Shown: piece by piece, positions 1-7,060 of the stretch
Layout: every line of letters begins with the position of its first letter
Numbering within the stretch: position 1 is the stretch's first letter
Origin: Oceanospirillaceae bacterium
GTDB taxonomy: Bacteria; Pseudomonadota; Gammaproteobacteria; Pseudomonadales; Balneatricaceae
NCBI GenBank assembly: GCA_003497765.1
Contig: DNNY01000120.1
Location: 1-11,215, forward strand
Direction of reading: 5' to 3'
Length of the DNA: 11,215 nt
The notes under the pieces: model-generated
What the model saw: only the letters and a program-made list of their open reading frames with translations
The model's database searches: none
What the model was told of the DNA's origin: nothing
Made by a program: the position numbers and the translations under genes

Positions 1-976
1 TAATGGCTTCAAACTCTTTTTGTTTACCACGGGCAGCATCTGTTGAGCCTGCGTCCATAACCGTTAGTATGGCTACTAATGCGGCACAGCAGGCAGTAAA
101 GATAAAGAGGCCAATTTTGACACGGTCAACGGGGACACCACTCTTGCGAGCTGCTTCTGCGTCGCCTCCACTAGCAAATATCCAGTTGCCTAGAGGTGTT
201 TTGACTAGTACTAATGTTGCTATTACAGATAACAGGACAAACCAGATTATTTCTACTGGAATCCCCGTCACCTTTGGTAGGCCAGATTTAAATGTGGCAG
301 TATAGCCAGCATCAGCTAACCATCTAAATAGCCCCTCTAGGGCATCGCCAGAAAACATCTCGTTCCAGATTCCGGGCGCAATATTTTCAGCCAAGCCGCG
401 TTGTTGAGTGGCACCGCCACTTTGCACAAAGATGGCATGCATGATTTCATTAAAGCTCAAGCTTTCATTCATGTAAGCGGCTTTATCTTGCGCCACCTGC
501 ACTCGCGTAGCGGCTTTTAAGCCTACTAGTGCTAAACCACGCAGAATAAATAGAAATGCTAAAGTCACGATAAAGGACGGCAGGCCTGTGCGATGGACAA
601 TGAGGCCATTTATCCAGCCAATAAAACCAGCAAAGGCTAAAGTAAAGAACACTGCCAACCATAAGGGGAAGTTCATGAGGGTAATGCTAGCGGCAAATAC
701 CATGCCTGCAAACGCCACCATGGAGCCAACCGAGAGGTCAAACTCACCGCCAATCATCAATAAAGCCGCACCAATGGCAAGGATGCCTAGATGAGCTGCT
801 GGTGATAAGAAATTCATAATGCCAGATAGTTCAAACATTTTGTCACTGGCAAAAATCGCAAAAAATATAGTGATCACCACAACGCCAGCCAAAGCGCCTA
901 GTTCCGGGCGACGAAGGATACGTGTGAGAAGGGATGCCTTTAATAAGCGTTCATCGGTATTGGGTGTAGATGTCAT
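1..976 (-). CDS. ABC sugar (probably inositol) transporter permease, RbsC/IatP type; C-terminus cut by window edge
   Basis: Inner-membrane permease of a carbohydrate importer (BPD_transp_2 family, as RbsC, XylH and inositol IatP). The reading frame is open from ATG (976-974) to the left edge, giving 325 visible residues and no stop. Hydrophobic segments lie near residues 26-43, 58-76, 86-101, 104-127, 132-153, 241-258 and 288-307. GGEFDLSVGS at 76-85 is the family's conserved second-helix motif. GNWIFASGGDAEAARKSGVP at 263-282 is the cytoplasmic coupling loop that contacts the ATPase. Between about 155 and 240 there is a long polar stretch, probably periplasmic, that makes the protein longer than E. 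coli RbsC (321 aa). A GGAA Shine-Dalgarno lies a few bases before the ATG. The gene follows the binding-protein gene in the same direction, so inositol is the likely substrate by context. The plus-strand reading frames here are antisense shadows. Confidence 0.9.
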   Translation of the reverse strand, partial: MTSTPNTDERLLKASLLTRILRRPELGALAGVVVITIFFAIFASDKMFELSGIMNFLSPAAHLGILAIGAALLMIGGEFDLSVGSMVAFAGMVFAASITLMNFPLWLAVFFTLAFAGFIGWINGLIVHRTGLPSFIVTLAFLFILRGLALVGLKAATRVQVAQDKAAYMNESLSFNEIMHAIFVQSGGATQQRGLAENIAPGIWNEMFSGDALEGLFRWLADAGYTATFKSGLPKVTGIPVEIIWFVLLSVIATLVLVKTPLGNWIFASGGDAEAARKSGVPVDRVKIGLFIFTACCAALVAILTVMDAGSTDAARGKQKEFEAI

Positions 977-997
977 GATGGTTCCAATTATCTATGG

Positions 998-1045
998 CTG
1001 ATAGTGGGATGTGTAGAGACTTTATAAATTGCTGGCCACTATCAG
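998..1045 (-). other. Inverted repeat in the leader of the permease gene
   Basis: A perfect 10-bp inverted repeat has arms at 998-1007 (ctgatagtgg) and 1036-1045 (ccactatcag) with 28 bases between them. It sits 22 bases before the permease ATG, inside the gap after the binding-protein gene. In the minus-strand transcript it could form a stem-loop upstream of the ribosome-binding site. No function is known; it may set permease translation or mRNA decay together with the stem-loop at 1063-1090. Confidence 0.45.
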
Positions 1046-1062
1046 TAACCAGTAAAACATAA

Positions 1063-1090
1063 CAGGGTGATCGGCTCACCGATCACCCTG
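1063..1090 (-). terminator. Intercistronic stem-loop: partial terminator or mRNA-protecting hairpin
   Basis: A perfect 12-bp stem (arms 1063-1074 and 1079-1090, cagggtgatcgg and its complement) closes a 4-base loop 31 bases downstream of the binding-protein stop codon. In the minus-strand transcript it is followed by TTATGTTTTACTGG, only a weak U-rich tract. Strong stem-loops at this place in importer operons usually lower read-through or protect the upstream message, so that the binding protein is made in excess over the membrane parts. Full termination would leave the permease without a visible promoter, so partial read-through is more likely. Confidence 0.65.
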
Positions 1091-1121
1091 TATATCTGAC
1101 AGTTTAAGTCAGTACAGCTAA

Positions 1122-2036
1122 TTAACGTACACCAGCTTTAGCGCCAGCTATAGTCATACCTGCTTTTTCAGCAGTAATTAGGTTAGGACCAGAAGGTACG
1201 CTGCCACCAGGCATTAAGCCATGACGAGCATTTTGTACCAAGAACAATACTGGTAGGTAACCTTGTAGATATTGCTGCTGATCAATGCCAAAGGCGGCCT
1301 TGCCATCAACGACGGCTTGCAGGAAGCCAGGTGACAGGTCAAAACTACCTAGGTTAGCGTCGGAGCCGATTTCGTCCATAGCAGCTACGGCAGCTTCACC
1401 AGATAAGCCAGCACCCAAAGTCAGCACGGTATCAACGCTTGCATCTGATTCAAGAGCAGCTTTGATTTTTGCTTTGATTTCAGAAGGATCATTACCTGTA
1501 GGTAGGACAGTTACGTTACCGCCAAAGCCTTCAGCGAAACCACTACAACGCAAGTCTAGCGCTACGTTACCCACTTCGTGGTTAACACAGATACCTTTAC
1601 TACCACCCATAGCGGCTAGTTTCTTACCTGCAGCCACACCAGCTGGATATTCATCCTGTCCAACGTGTAGAGTAACACCTAGAGATTCATAAACGTCAGA
1701 ACCAGAGTTCATGGAGATTACTGGAATGCCAGCAGCCACAGCACGCTTGATAGAAGCGCCTAGTGCAGCAGCATCAGGAATAGTTACAACCAAGCCGTCT
1801 GGCTCTTGGTTTACTGCGGCATCAATCAACTGAGCCATAGCTACCATATCAAAAGTCTCTGGGGCGCGGTAATCGACACTAGCGCCAGTATCTGCGGCGG
1901 CTTGTGCTACACCATTCTTAGCCACCGACCAGAAAGGGTCGTTAGCTTGACCGTGGGAAACCACGATGATGTTCGTTTCAGCAATGGCAGAGCCAGCCAA
2001 TAACAGGCCTGCGATTGTGCTTACTATACGTTTCAT
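1122..2036 (-). CDS. Periplasmic sugar-binding protein of an ABC importer, probable inositol-binding (IbpA-like)
   Basis: 304-residue solute-binding protein of the RbsB/Peripla_BP_4 family, predicted to capture the substrate in the periplasm. Residues 1-19 are a signal peptide: MKR, a hydrophobic core, and AIA before Glu20. The mature part opens with IIVVSHGQANDPFWSVAKNG (23-42), the ligand-facing first strand of this family, and continues with APETFDMVAMAQLIDAA, the hinge-side PDGLVVTIPDA and IPVISMNSGSD. The SHGQANDPFW/RAPETFDM pattern resembles, from memory, the inositol-binding IbpA proteins of rhizobia; a ribose or xylose protein cannot be excluded from sequence alone. AAGGAG lies 8 bases before the ATG, a strong site. 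The gene is first in a leftward operon with the permease and diverges from the iol operon, which supports inositol as ligand. Confidence 0.9.
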   Translation of the reverse strand: MKRIVSTIAGLLLAGSAIAETNIIVVSHGQANDPFWSVAKNGVAQAAADTGASVDYRAPETFDMVAMAQLIDAAVNQEPDGLVVTIPDAAALGASIKRAVAAGIPVISMNSGSDVYESLGVTLHVGQDEYPAGVAAGKKLAAMGGSKGICVNHEVGNVALDLRCSGFAEGFGGNVTVLPTGNDPSEIKAKIKAALESDASVDTVLTLGAGLSGEAAVAAMDEIGSDANLGSFDLSPGFLQAVVDGKAAFGIDQQQYLQGYLPVLFLVQNARHGLMPGGSVPSGPNLITAEKAGMTIAGAKAGVR

Positions 2037-2063
2037 TGAGAGTACTCCTTTTTATTGTTTAAG

Positions 2064-2080
2064 CCGTGCCTGAGGCACGG
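2064..2080 (-). other. GC-rich hairpin in the leader of the binding-protein gene
   Basis: Arms ccgtgcc (2064-2070) and ggcacgg (2074-2080) form a 7-bp stem with a 3-base loop, about 27 bases before the ATG and just upstream of the AAGGAG site in the minus-strand transcript. The following bases are A-rich, not U-rich, so it is not an intrinsic terminator. A 5' hairpin that stabilises the message is a plausible reading. Confidence 0.45.
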
Positions 2081-2122
2081 GCCAAGACCTATCCAAACGG
2101 AGGTTCAAGATAAGTTCCTCTA

Positions 2123-2151
2123 TTTGTAACACCAAAGAAAAATAATTTCAA
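2123..2151 (-). promoter_or_regulatory. Candidate sigma-70 promoter for the importer operon
   Basis: On the minus strand TTGAAA (2151-2146, 5 of 6 to the -35 consensus) and TACAAA (2128-2123, 4 of 6 to the -10) are separated by 17 bases. Transcription would start near 2116, giving a leader of about 80 bases that contains the hairpin at 2064-2080. Based on consensus matching by eye only. Confidence 0.4.
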
Positions 2152-2163
2152 ATATTTTTTTTA

Positions 2164-2179
2164 TGAAATAATTGTTCCA
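2164..2179. promoter_or_regulatory. Imperfect palindrome, candidate operator for the RpiR-family regulator
   Basis: tgaaataattgttcca matches its own reverse complement at 12 of 16 positions. Its core has the form GAAA-N6-TTCC, one base from the GGAA-N6-TTCC pattern I recall for RpiR-type IolR regulators of alphaproteobacteria. It lies between the two candidate divergent promoters, 13 bases upstream of the minus-strand -35 and overlapping a possible plus-strand -35, so one bound regulator could control both directions. The surrounding DNA is A/T-rich, where weak palindromes arise by chance. Confidence 0.4.
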
Positions 2180-2203
2180 AAATTGTAAATGCTGCCGTAT
2201 ACT
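2175..2203 (+). promoter_or_regulatory. Candidate upstream promoter for the regulator/iol operon
   Basis: TATACT (2198-2203) is a good -10 element, 17 bases after a poor -35, TTCCAA (2175-2180), which overlaps the palindrome at 2164-2179. A start near 2210 would leave a leader of about 190 bases before the regulator gene. The weak -35 makes this uncertain. Confidence 0.3.
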
Positions 2204-2319
2204 CATTCCTGAAGTTGCTCGCAGTTATTATATATAAAGCTAAATACATTTTGGTTGTCACACTATAGGTTTTTAAAGTCTAGGCATGACGATAGGCTGC
2301 ATTTGCCAGCCAACGCTTA

Positions 2320-2325
2320 TATAAT
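2320..2325 (+). promoter_or_regulatory. Consensus -10 element TATAAT upstream of the regulator gene
   Basis: A perfect TATAAT lies 76 bases before the regulator ATG. No good -35 is found at 16-18 bases; TTGCCA at 2303-2308 is too close (11 bases). It may be an activator-dependent or weak promoter, or chance in A/T-rich DNA. The rest of the 365-base divergent region holds no open reading frame that looks coding. Confidence 0.3.
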
Positions 2326-2357
2326 ATCGCGCGACAATAACAGGCTTAATGAAATAC

Positions 2358-2377
2358 TTAGTCTGTATTAGTCTGTA
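2358..2377 (+). repeat. Tandem duplication of a 10-bp unit
   Basis: The unit ttagtctgta occurs twice back to back, ending 24 bases before the regulator ATG. It could be a replication-slippage duplication or paired half-sites for a regulator. Only two copies are present. Confidence 0.6.
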
Positions 2378-2401
2378 AATGATTAATGGCGTAACTAAAT
2401 C

Positions 2402-3247
2402 ATGCAAGAAATACAAAACCTATTATTACCGCGAACCTATAGTGACCTAAAGCCATGGTTGCAGGAACACTATCGTGATTTACCTAAGCGGTTACAAAGT
2501 GTGGCGGTATTTGCCTTACATAACCCAGATGTAATTGCTTTAAATACAGTAGCCGTTATTAGTCAGCAGGCAGGGGTGACGCCGTCAACGATGGTGCGCT
2601 TTGCTAAGTCAATCGGGTATAAAGGCTTTTCTGATATGCAGGAAGTTTTTCAGCAAAGTATGCGCCACGTGCCGCAGCCCTATTCAGAGCGCCTCAGCTC
2701 TATGCAAAGGCCGGGAGAGCGTGAACAAAGCGTTTTGTCTAAGTTTTCTCAGGCGGCCATGGAATCTATTAGTCGCCTGGAACAGCATACTGACGAAGCA
2801 GCTATCAAGCAAGCAAGTTTGCAGCTAGCGGGTGCTCGTACAGTGTATATTGCTGGCCAGGGTCGTGCCGACCCAGTGGCGAACTATTTGCATTATACCT
2901 TGGTGAAGTTGGGTATACATGCCACCTTGCTGCAAGGTACGTCACCAACGATTACTGATAAGGCTAGGATGTTACGCCCCGATGAGGTACTAGTGGCCAT
3001 TAGTTTTAGCCCTTATACAGCTAACACCAAAGAGCTAGTGGATGTCTGCTTGGCCAATGGTGTTAATGTGGTTGCTATCACGGATTCAACCTTGAGCCCC
3101 ATTGCCCGTACGGATGATTATCATCTGGAAGTTCTAGAGGATGAGGTCAACGGTTTCCGTGGCTTATCGGCTACTATGTGTTTGGCCCTTTGTTTGGCGG
3201 TTGAGGCTGGGAAACAGCGTGCAGAAAGGCAGGAGTCGTCACATTAG
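2402..3247 (+). CDS. RpiR-family transcriptional regulator (HTH + SIS), probable inositol-locus regulator
   Basis: 281-residue DNA-binding regulator. The N-terminal HTH_6 domain (about 10-85) contains the helix-turn-helix AVISQQAGVTPSTMVRFAKSIGYKGF (51-76), typical of RpiR/MurR proteins. The C-terminal half (about 125-265) is a SIS sugar-phosphate-binding domain, seen in VYIAGQGRADPVANYLHYTLVKLG and VLVAISFSPYTANTKELVDVCLANGVNVVAITDS. Such regulators sense phosphorylated sugars. In this setting the inducer is probably an inositol catabolite such as 2-deoxy-5-keto-gluconate 6-phosphate, the IolC product (inference from context and from the inducer known for the unrelated Bacillus IolR). The gene precedes iolC in the same direction and faces the importer operon, so it probably controls both. 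The Shine-Dalgarno region before ATG 2402 is weak. Comparable genes are called iolR, but that name also covers a DeoR-type protein, so no symbol is given. Confidence 0.88.
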   Translation: MQEIQNLLLPRTYSDLKPWLQEHYRDLPKRLQSVAVFALHNPDVIALNTVAVISQQAGVTPSTMVRFAKSIGYKGFSDMQEVFQQSMRHVPQPYSERLSSMQRPGEREQSVLSKFSQAAMESISRLEQHTDEAAIKQASLQLAGARTVYIAGQGRADPVANYLHYTLVKLGIHATLLQGTSPTITDKARMLRPDEVLVAISFSPYTANTKELVDVCLANGVNVVAITDSTLSPIARTDDYHLEVLEDEVNGFRGLSATMCLALCLAVEAGKQRAERQESSH

Positions 3248-3251
3248 TTAG

Positions 3252-3272
3252 GTTTTTATTTGCACTAAAAAC
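3252..3272 (+). repeat. A/T-rich inverted repeat in the regulator-iolC gap
   Basis: gttttta (3252-3258) and taaaaac (3266-3272) form a perfect 7-bp inverted repeat with a 7-base spacer, between the regulator stop and iolC. It could be a weak attenuator stem or an operator half-site pair. The stem is almost all A-T and the next bases are A-rich, so it is not a convincing terminator. Confidence 0.3.
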
Positions 3273-3299
3273 AGAATAAATATTTTTTTGGCAGTCATT

Positions 3300-5216
3300 A
3301 TGAAACAAAAAAGTTTAGATGTGGTTTGCTTTGGTAGAGCGGGTGTTGATCTCTATGGTCATCAAGTAGGTGGGCGTTTGGAGGATATGAGTAGCTTTGC
3401 CAAGTATGTTGGTGGTAGTCCAGCCAACACTTCGATTGGTACTGCCAGATTGGGTTTAAAGTCAGCTATGCTCACGCGAGTAGGTGATGAGCATATGGGG
3501 CGATTTATTCGTGAAACTCTGCAAGCCGAGGGTGTGAATGTGCGCGGGGTAAAAACAGACCCCGCGCGACTCACGGCATTAGTTATTTTGGGTATTCAAG
3601 ATGAGGAGCGCTTTCCGCTTATTTTCTATCGTGAAAATTGTGCCGATATGGCTTTATGTGAAGAAGATATTGATGAGGACTTAATTGCCTCTAGCCGCGC
3701 CCTCCTCCTTTCTGGTACCCACTTAAGCACAGACAAGGTTGCTGCGGCCAGTCGCAAAGCTATTGCCCTAGCTAAACGACATAATACACAAGTGGTACTG
3801 GATATTGATTACCGGCCTAATCTATGGGGCTTAGCTGGACATGGGGATGGTGAAAGCCGATTTATTGCAGATGGAAAAGTAAGTGAGCACTTACAACAAT
3901 TTCTGTCTGACCTTGATTTGATTGTGGGTACAGAAGAAGAGTTTCATATTGCTGCTGGTACCGAGGATAGCCTTGACGCTTTAAGAGTGGTGCGAAGTAT
4001 ATCTATGGCTACTTTAGTCTGTAAACGAGGCGCCGATGGCTGCCGAGTTTTTGAGGCGGGCATTGATGGTTGGGAGTCGGGTGTCCAAGGGCCAGGTTTT
4101 AAGGTTGAGGTATTCAATGTCTTAGGTGCCGGCGATTCCTTTATGTCAGGCCTTTTGCGAGGATGGCTTGGGGGTGAAGACTGGGAGACCAGTTGTGCTT
4201 TTGCTAATGCCTGTGGCGCTTTTGCCGTATCGCGCCACGGTTGTGCACCTGCCATACCTTCGTGGCAAGAACTACAGCACTTTTTGCAATATGGAAGTGA
4301 ATTTGAGGCGCTACGTTTCGACCCAACATTAAATCATATTCATCGCACAACCACTCGGCATAAGCAACGCCAGCGGGTGGTGGCTTTTGCCGTTGATCAC
4401 CGTCAGCAATTTTATGGTTGGGCCAAAGCCGCCGGCAGCAGCCCTGCGGCAATTGGTAAGTTTAAACAGTTAGCTTTGCAAGCTGCCCAAGCAGAGGCTG
4501 GCAATGATCCAGGGTTTGGGATGCTGATTGATGACCTCACTGGTCGCCATGCATTGCATAATCTAACCAGTACATCGGCATGGGTAGGCCGGCCGATTGA
4601 AATGTCTGGTAAATTTCCTCTACAGCTTGAAGCCCAAGGGGAAATTCAGCAACATTTACATGATTGGCCCATTAACCAAACAGTCAAAGTATTATGTCCC
4701 TATCGCTTGGATGACGATGCTAAGACCAGAGCACACCATGAAAGCTTAATGCTCGAGTTAGATGCCGCTTGTCGGGCCACAGGTCATCAATGGTTGTTGG
4801 AGATTATCACTGCCAGAAATGGCCAAGGTCCAGACTTCACCCAAGTCCCCAATATTATGCAGCGTTTTTATGAGTTGGGTATCAAACCTGATTGGTGGAA
4901 GTTAGAGCCAGGCCCAGATAAGCCCTATTGGGATGCTGTGGGTGCGGTTATAGATAAGCATGATGGTTACTGTCAGGGTATCATCGTGCTAGGACTTGAT
5001 GCCAGTATCGAACAAATTATCGAGGCCTTTACAAGTGCGGCCCAACAACCTTGGGTAAAAGGCTTTGCTATAGGTCGTACTTTATTTGCCGAAGCTGCGC
5101 AAGCCTGGCTACAGGGCAATATGGATGATGCCGAGGCTATTGCCTTGATGCGTCAACAATACCGTTTAACTATAGATGCCTGGGATCAGGCCATAAGCAA
5201 TAACGAGAGAAGATAG
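3300..5216 (+). CDS. iolC: IolC fused to DUF2090: 5-dehydro-2-deoxygluconokinase with aldolase-like C-terminal domain
   Basis: 638-residue two-domain cytoplasmic enzyme. The N-terminal half (about 1-325) is a PfkB/ribokinase-family kinase that phosphorylates 5-dehydro-2-deoxy-D-gluconate. It shows GRAGVDLYG near the start, the sugar-site GGSPANTSIGTARLG from residue 38, DIDYRPNLW (168-176) and the catalytic GAGDS with Asp279. The C-terminal half (about 335-635) is a DUF2090 domain with VVAFAVDHRQQFYGW, GMLIDDLTG, VKVLCPYRLDD, PDWWKLEP (Lys534) and KGFAIGRTLF. This domain is related to class I aldolases and is commonly annotated as the 5-dehydro-2-deoxyphosphogluconate aldolase (IolJ) activity, so one chain may do two successive steps. 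Bacillus IolC has only the kinase (about 325 aa). Start: ATG 3300 was chosen; an in-frame TTG at 3288 is possible, but neither has a strong ribosome site. iolD follows after 2 bases. Confidence 0.93.
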   Translation: MKQKSLDVVCFGRAGVDLYGHQVGGRLEDMSSFAKYVGGSPANTSIGTARLGLKSAMLTRVGDEHMGRFIRETLQAEGVNVRGVKTDPARLTALVILGIQDEERFPLIFYRENCADMALCEEDIDEDLIASSRALLLSGTHLSTDKVAAASRKAIALAKRHNTQVVLDIDYRPNLWGLAGHGDGESRFIADGKVSEHLQQFLSDLDLIVGTEEEFHIAAGTEDSLDALRVVRSISMATLVCKRGADGCRVFEAGIDGWESGVQGPGFKVEVFNVLGAGDSFMSGLLRGWLGGEDWETSCAFANACGAFAVSRHGCAPAIPSWQELQHFLQYGSEFEALRFDPTLNHIHRTTTRHKQRQRVVAFAVDHRQQFYGWAKAAGSSPAAIGKFKQLALQAAQAEAGNDPGFGMLIDDLTGRHALHNLTSTSAWVGRPIEMSGKFPLQLEAQGEIQQHLHDWPINQTVKVLCPYRLDDDAKTRAHHESLMLELDAACRATGHQWLLEIITARNGQGPDFTQVPNIMQRFYELGIKPDWWKLEPGPDKPYWDAVGAVIDKHDGYCQGIIVLGLDASIEQIIEAFTSAAQQPWVKGFAIGRTLFAEAAQAWLQGNMDDAEAIALMRQQYRLTIDAWDQAISNNERR

Positions 5217-5218
5217 CT

Positions 5219-7057
5219 ATGCAAACTGTTCGTTTAACTGCTGCTCAGGCGCTGGTTCGCTATTTGGTGAATCAACATATAGAACTGGATGATGGCAGTG
5301 AATTACCTTTATTTGCTGGCGTGTGGGCCATTTTTGGTCATGGCAATGTGGCCGGTATTGGTGAAGCCCTATATCAAGTAAAGGACCAACTACCTACCTA
5401 TCGTGGGCATAATGAGCAATCTATGGCCTTGGCGGCTATTGCCTATGCTAAGGCCCGCCAGCGTCAACAGATTATGGTGGCCACCTCATCCATTGGCCCT
5501 GGCGCTACCAATATGGTGACTGCCGCGGCTGTGGCCCATGTTAATCGTTTGCCTGTGCTGTTACTGCCAGGTGATGTGTTTGCCTCAGGCCAGCCCGATC
5601 CGGTATTACAGCAAACAGAAGACTTTGCTGACGGTAGTGTAAGTGCTAACGATACTTTCCGACCGGTTAGTCGTTATTTCCAGCGTATTACTCGCCCTGA
5701 ACAACTTATACAGGCCCTGCCTAAAGCCATGGTTGCCCTAACAGATCCGGCTTTGTGTGGCCCAGTCACCTTGAGCGTGTGCCAAGATACACAGGCCATG
5801 GCCTTTGATTTCCCTGAACACTTGTTTGCGAAACGCGTTTGGCGTTTACGTCGTCAGGGTCCAGATCAATTTGAATTGCAACAGGCCGCACAATTATTAC
5901 TGCAAGCTAAACGGCCTTTACTGGTGGCTGGTGGTGGCGTGCGCTATTCCCTAGCTGAAGAGCAGTTGCGGCACTTTGCTGAGCGGCATCATATACCGGT
6001 GGTAGAAACCCAAGCGGGCAAATCTAGCCTGTTGGCCAGCCATCCTCTAAATGCTGGTGCGGTAGGCGTAACTGGGGTTAGCAGTGGCAATACTTTGGCG
6101 GTAGAAGCGGATGTGATATTGGCTGTTGGCACTCGCTTACAGGATTTTATTTCTGGTTCTAATACCCTTTTTAAAGGCCAAATAATTCAATTAAACGTGC
6201 AACCAATGGATGCGGTTAAATACCGAGCTAAAAGCCTAATGGCCGATGCCAGAGTGGGCTTGCAAGCGCTATCAGATGAGTTACATGGCTATGCCTCGCC
6301 AAATGCTTGGCAAGAGCGCACGACAACTCAGATAGCTGCATGGGCGGAAACTTGCGAGACTATTTTGCCCGCAGCCGATGACCATACCATACCCTCTGAT
6401 GCCCAAGTCGTCGCCGCGGTTAATGGCAGTGTCGCTGATCATGCCATTGTCGTTGCTGCGGCTGGTAGCCTCCCAGCCGAGTTACATAAACATTGGCGTG
6501 CTGGTGCTGTGGGTGGATACCATCTCGAGTATGGCTATTCCTGTATGGGCTACGAAATTTGTGGCGGCATGGGCGTTAAGCTAGCCTGTCCAGAGCGCGA
6601 AGTCGTGGTTATGGTTGGTGATGGTTCCTATATGATGATGAACTCTGATATTGCGTCCGCCGTTAGTTTGGGTTTGCAGTTGACGATTGTGGTGTTGGAT
6701 AACCGTGGCTTTAGTTGTATTAACCGTCTGCAGATGGCCACAGGCGGCGCTAACTTTAATAACCTGCTTGAGCATACTTATAACAAGGGCTTGGCCAATA
6801 TCGATTTTGCCAGCCATGCCCGAGCCATGGGTGCCGATGCACACCATGTGGCCAATATTGGTGAACTCAAGCAGGCAGTTGCTGCTGCCAGTAAGCATGA
6901 TGGTGTAAGTGTGGTAGTCATTGATACAGATCCCCTTCATGCTTCACCTGGTGGTTGCTATTGGGAAGTGGAGGTACCATCGGTATCCGCACGGGAAGAA
7001 GTGGTGACGCAACACCAAGAGTGGATGGCACGTCGTAAACAGGAACGGGGCTATTAA
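5219..7057 (+). CDS. iolD: IolD, 3D-(3,5/4)-trihydroxycyclohexane-1,2-dione acylhydrolase
   Basis: 612-residue thiamine-diphosphate enzyme that hydrolyses the C-C bond of the diketo ring, giving 5-deoxy-glucuronate. The N-terminal Pyr domain holds YRGHNEQSMALAAIAYAKA, with Glu66 as the TPP-activating glutamate, then SSIGPGATNMVTAAAVAHVN and LLLPGDVFASGQPDPVLQQ, which are typical of IolD. The middle domain (about 215-360) includes RPLLVAGGGVRYS. The C-terminal PP domain holds the TPP/Mg motif GDGS (467-470) through LDNRGF with Asn495. Length is close to Bacillus IolD (637). The special stretch FSCINRLQ after the TPP motif sets it apart from acetolactate synthases. An AGAGAAG site precedes the ATG, 2 bases after iolC, and iolB starts 3 bases after the stop, pointing to co-translation. 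Confidence 0.96.
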   Translation: MQTVRLTAAQALVRYLVNQHIELDDGSELPLFAGVWAIFGHGNVAGIGEALYQVKDQLPTYRGHNEQSMALAAIAYAKARQRQQIMVATSSIGPGATNMVTAAAVAHVNRLPVLLLPGDVFASGQPDPVLQQTEDFADGSVSANDTFRPVSRYFQRITRPEQLIQALPKAMVALTDPALCGPVTLSVCQDTQAMAFDFPEHLFAKRVWRLRRQGPDQFELQQAAQLLLQAKRPLLVAGGGVRYSLAEEQLRHFAERHHIPVVETQAGKSSLLASHPLNAGAVGVTGVSSGNTLAVEADVILAVGTRLQDFISGSNTLFKGQIIQLNVQPMDAVKYRAKSLMADARVGLQALSDELHGYASPNAWQERTTTQIAAWAETCETILPAADDHTIPSDAQVVAAVNGSVADHAIVVAAAGSLPAELHKHWRAGAVGGYHLEYGYSCMGYEICGGMGVKLACPEREVVVMVGDGSYMMMNSDIASAVSLGLQLTIVVLDNRGFSCINRLQMATGGANFNNLLEHTYNKGLANIDFASHARAMGADAHHVANIGELKQAVAAASKHDGVSVVVIDTDPLHASPGGCYWEVEVPSVSAREEVVTQHQEWMARRKQERGY

Positions 7058-7060
7058 GTT

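Noticed and set aside
3..1001. Three plus-strand open frames (3-305, 588-794, 819-1001)
   Set aside because: They lie antisense to the permease, whose minus-strand frame is open across the whole stretch and has clear family motifs. The plus frames show no recognisable domain.
3288..3299. TTG start for iolC at 3288
   Set aside because: It adds only four residues. The upstream bases are A/T-rich without a ribosome site, and ATG 3300 is a better initiator. It is not excluded.
3252..3299. Terminator between the regulator and iolC
   Set aside because: The 7-bp inverted repeat is nearly all A-T and the T-run (3283-3289) is 10 bases beyond it. Termination there would also cut iolC off from any visible promoter.
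6581..6940. 119-codon minus-strand frame inside iolD
   Set aside because: It is the antisense of the conserved TPP-binding domain of iolD, has no recognisable domain, and is explained by codon bias.
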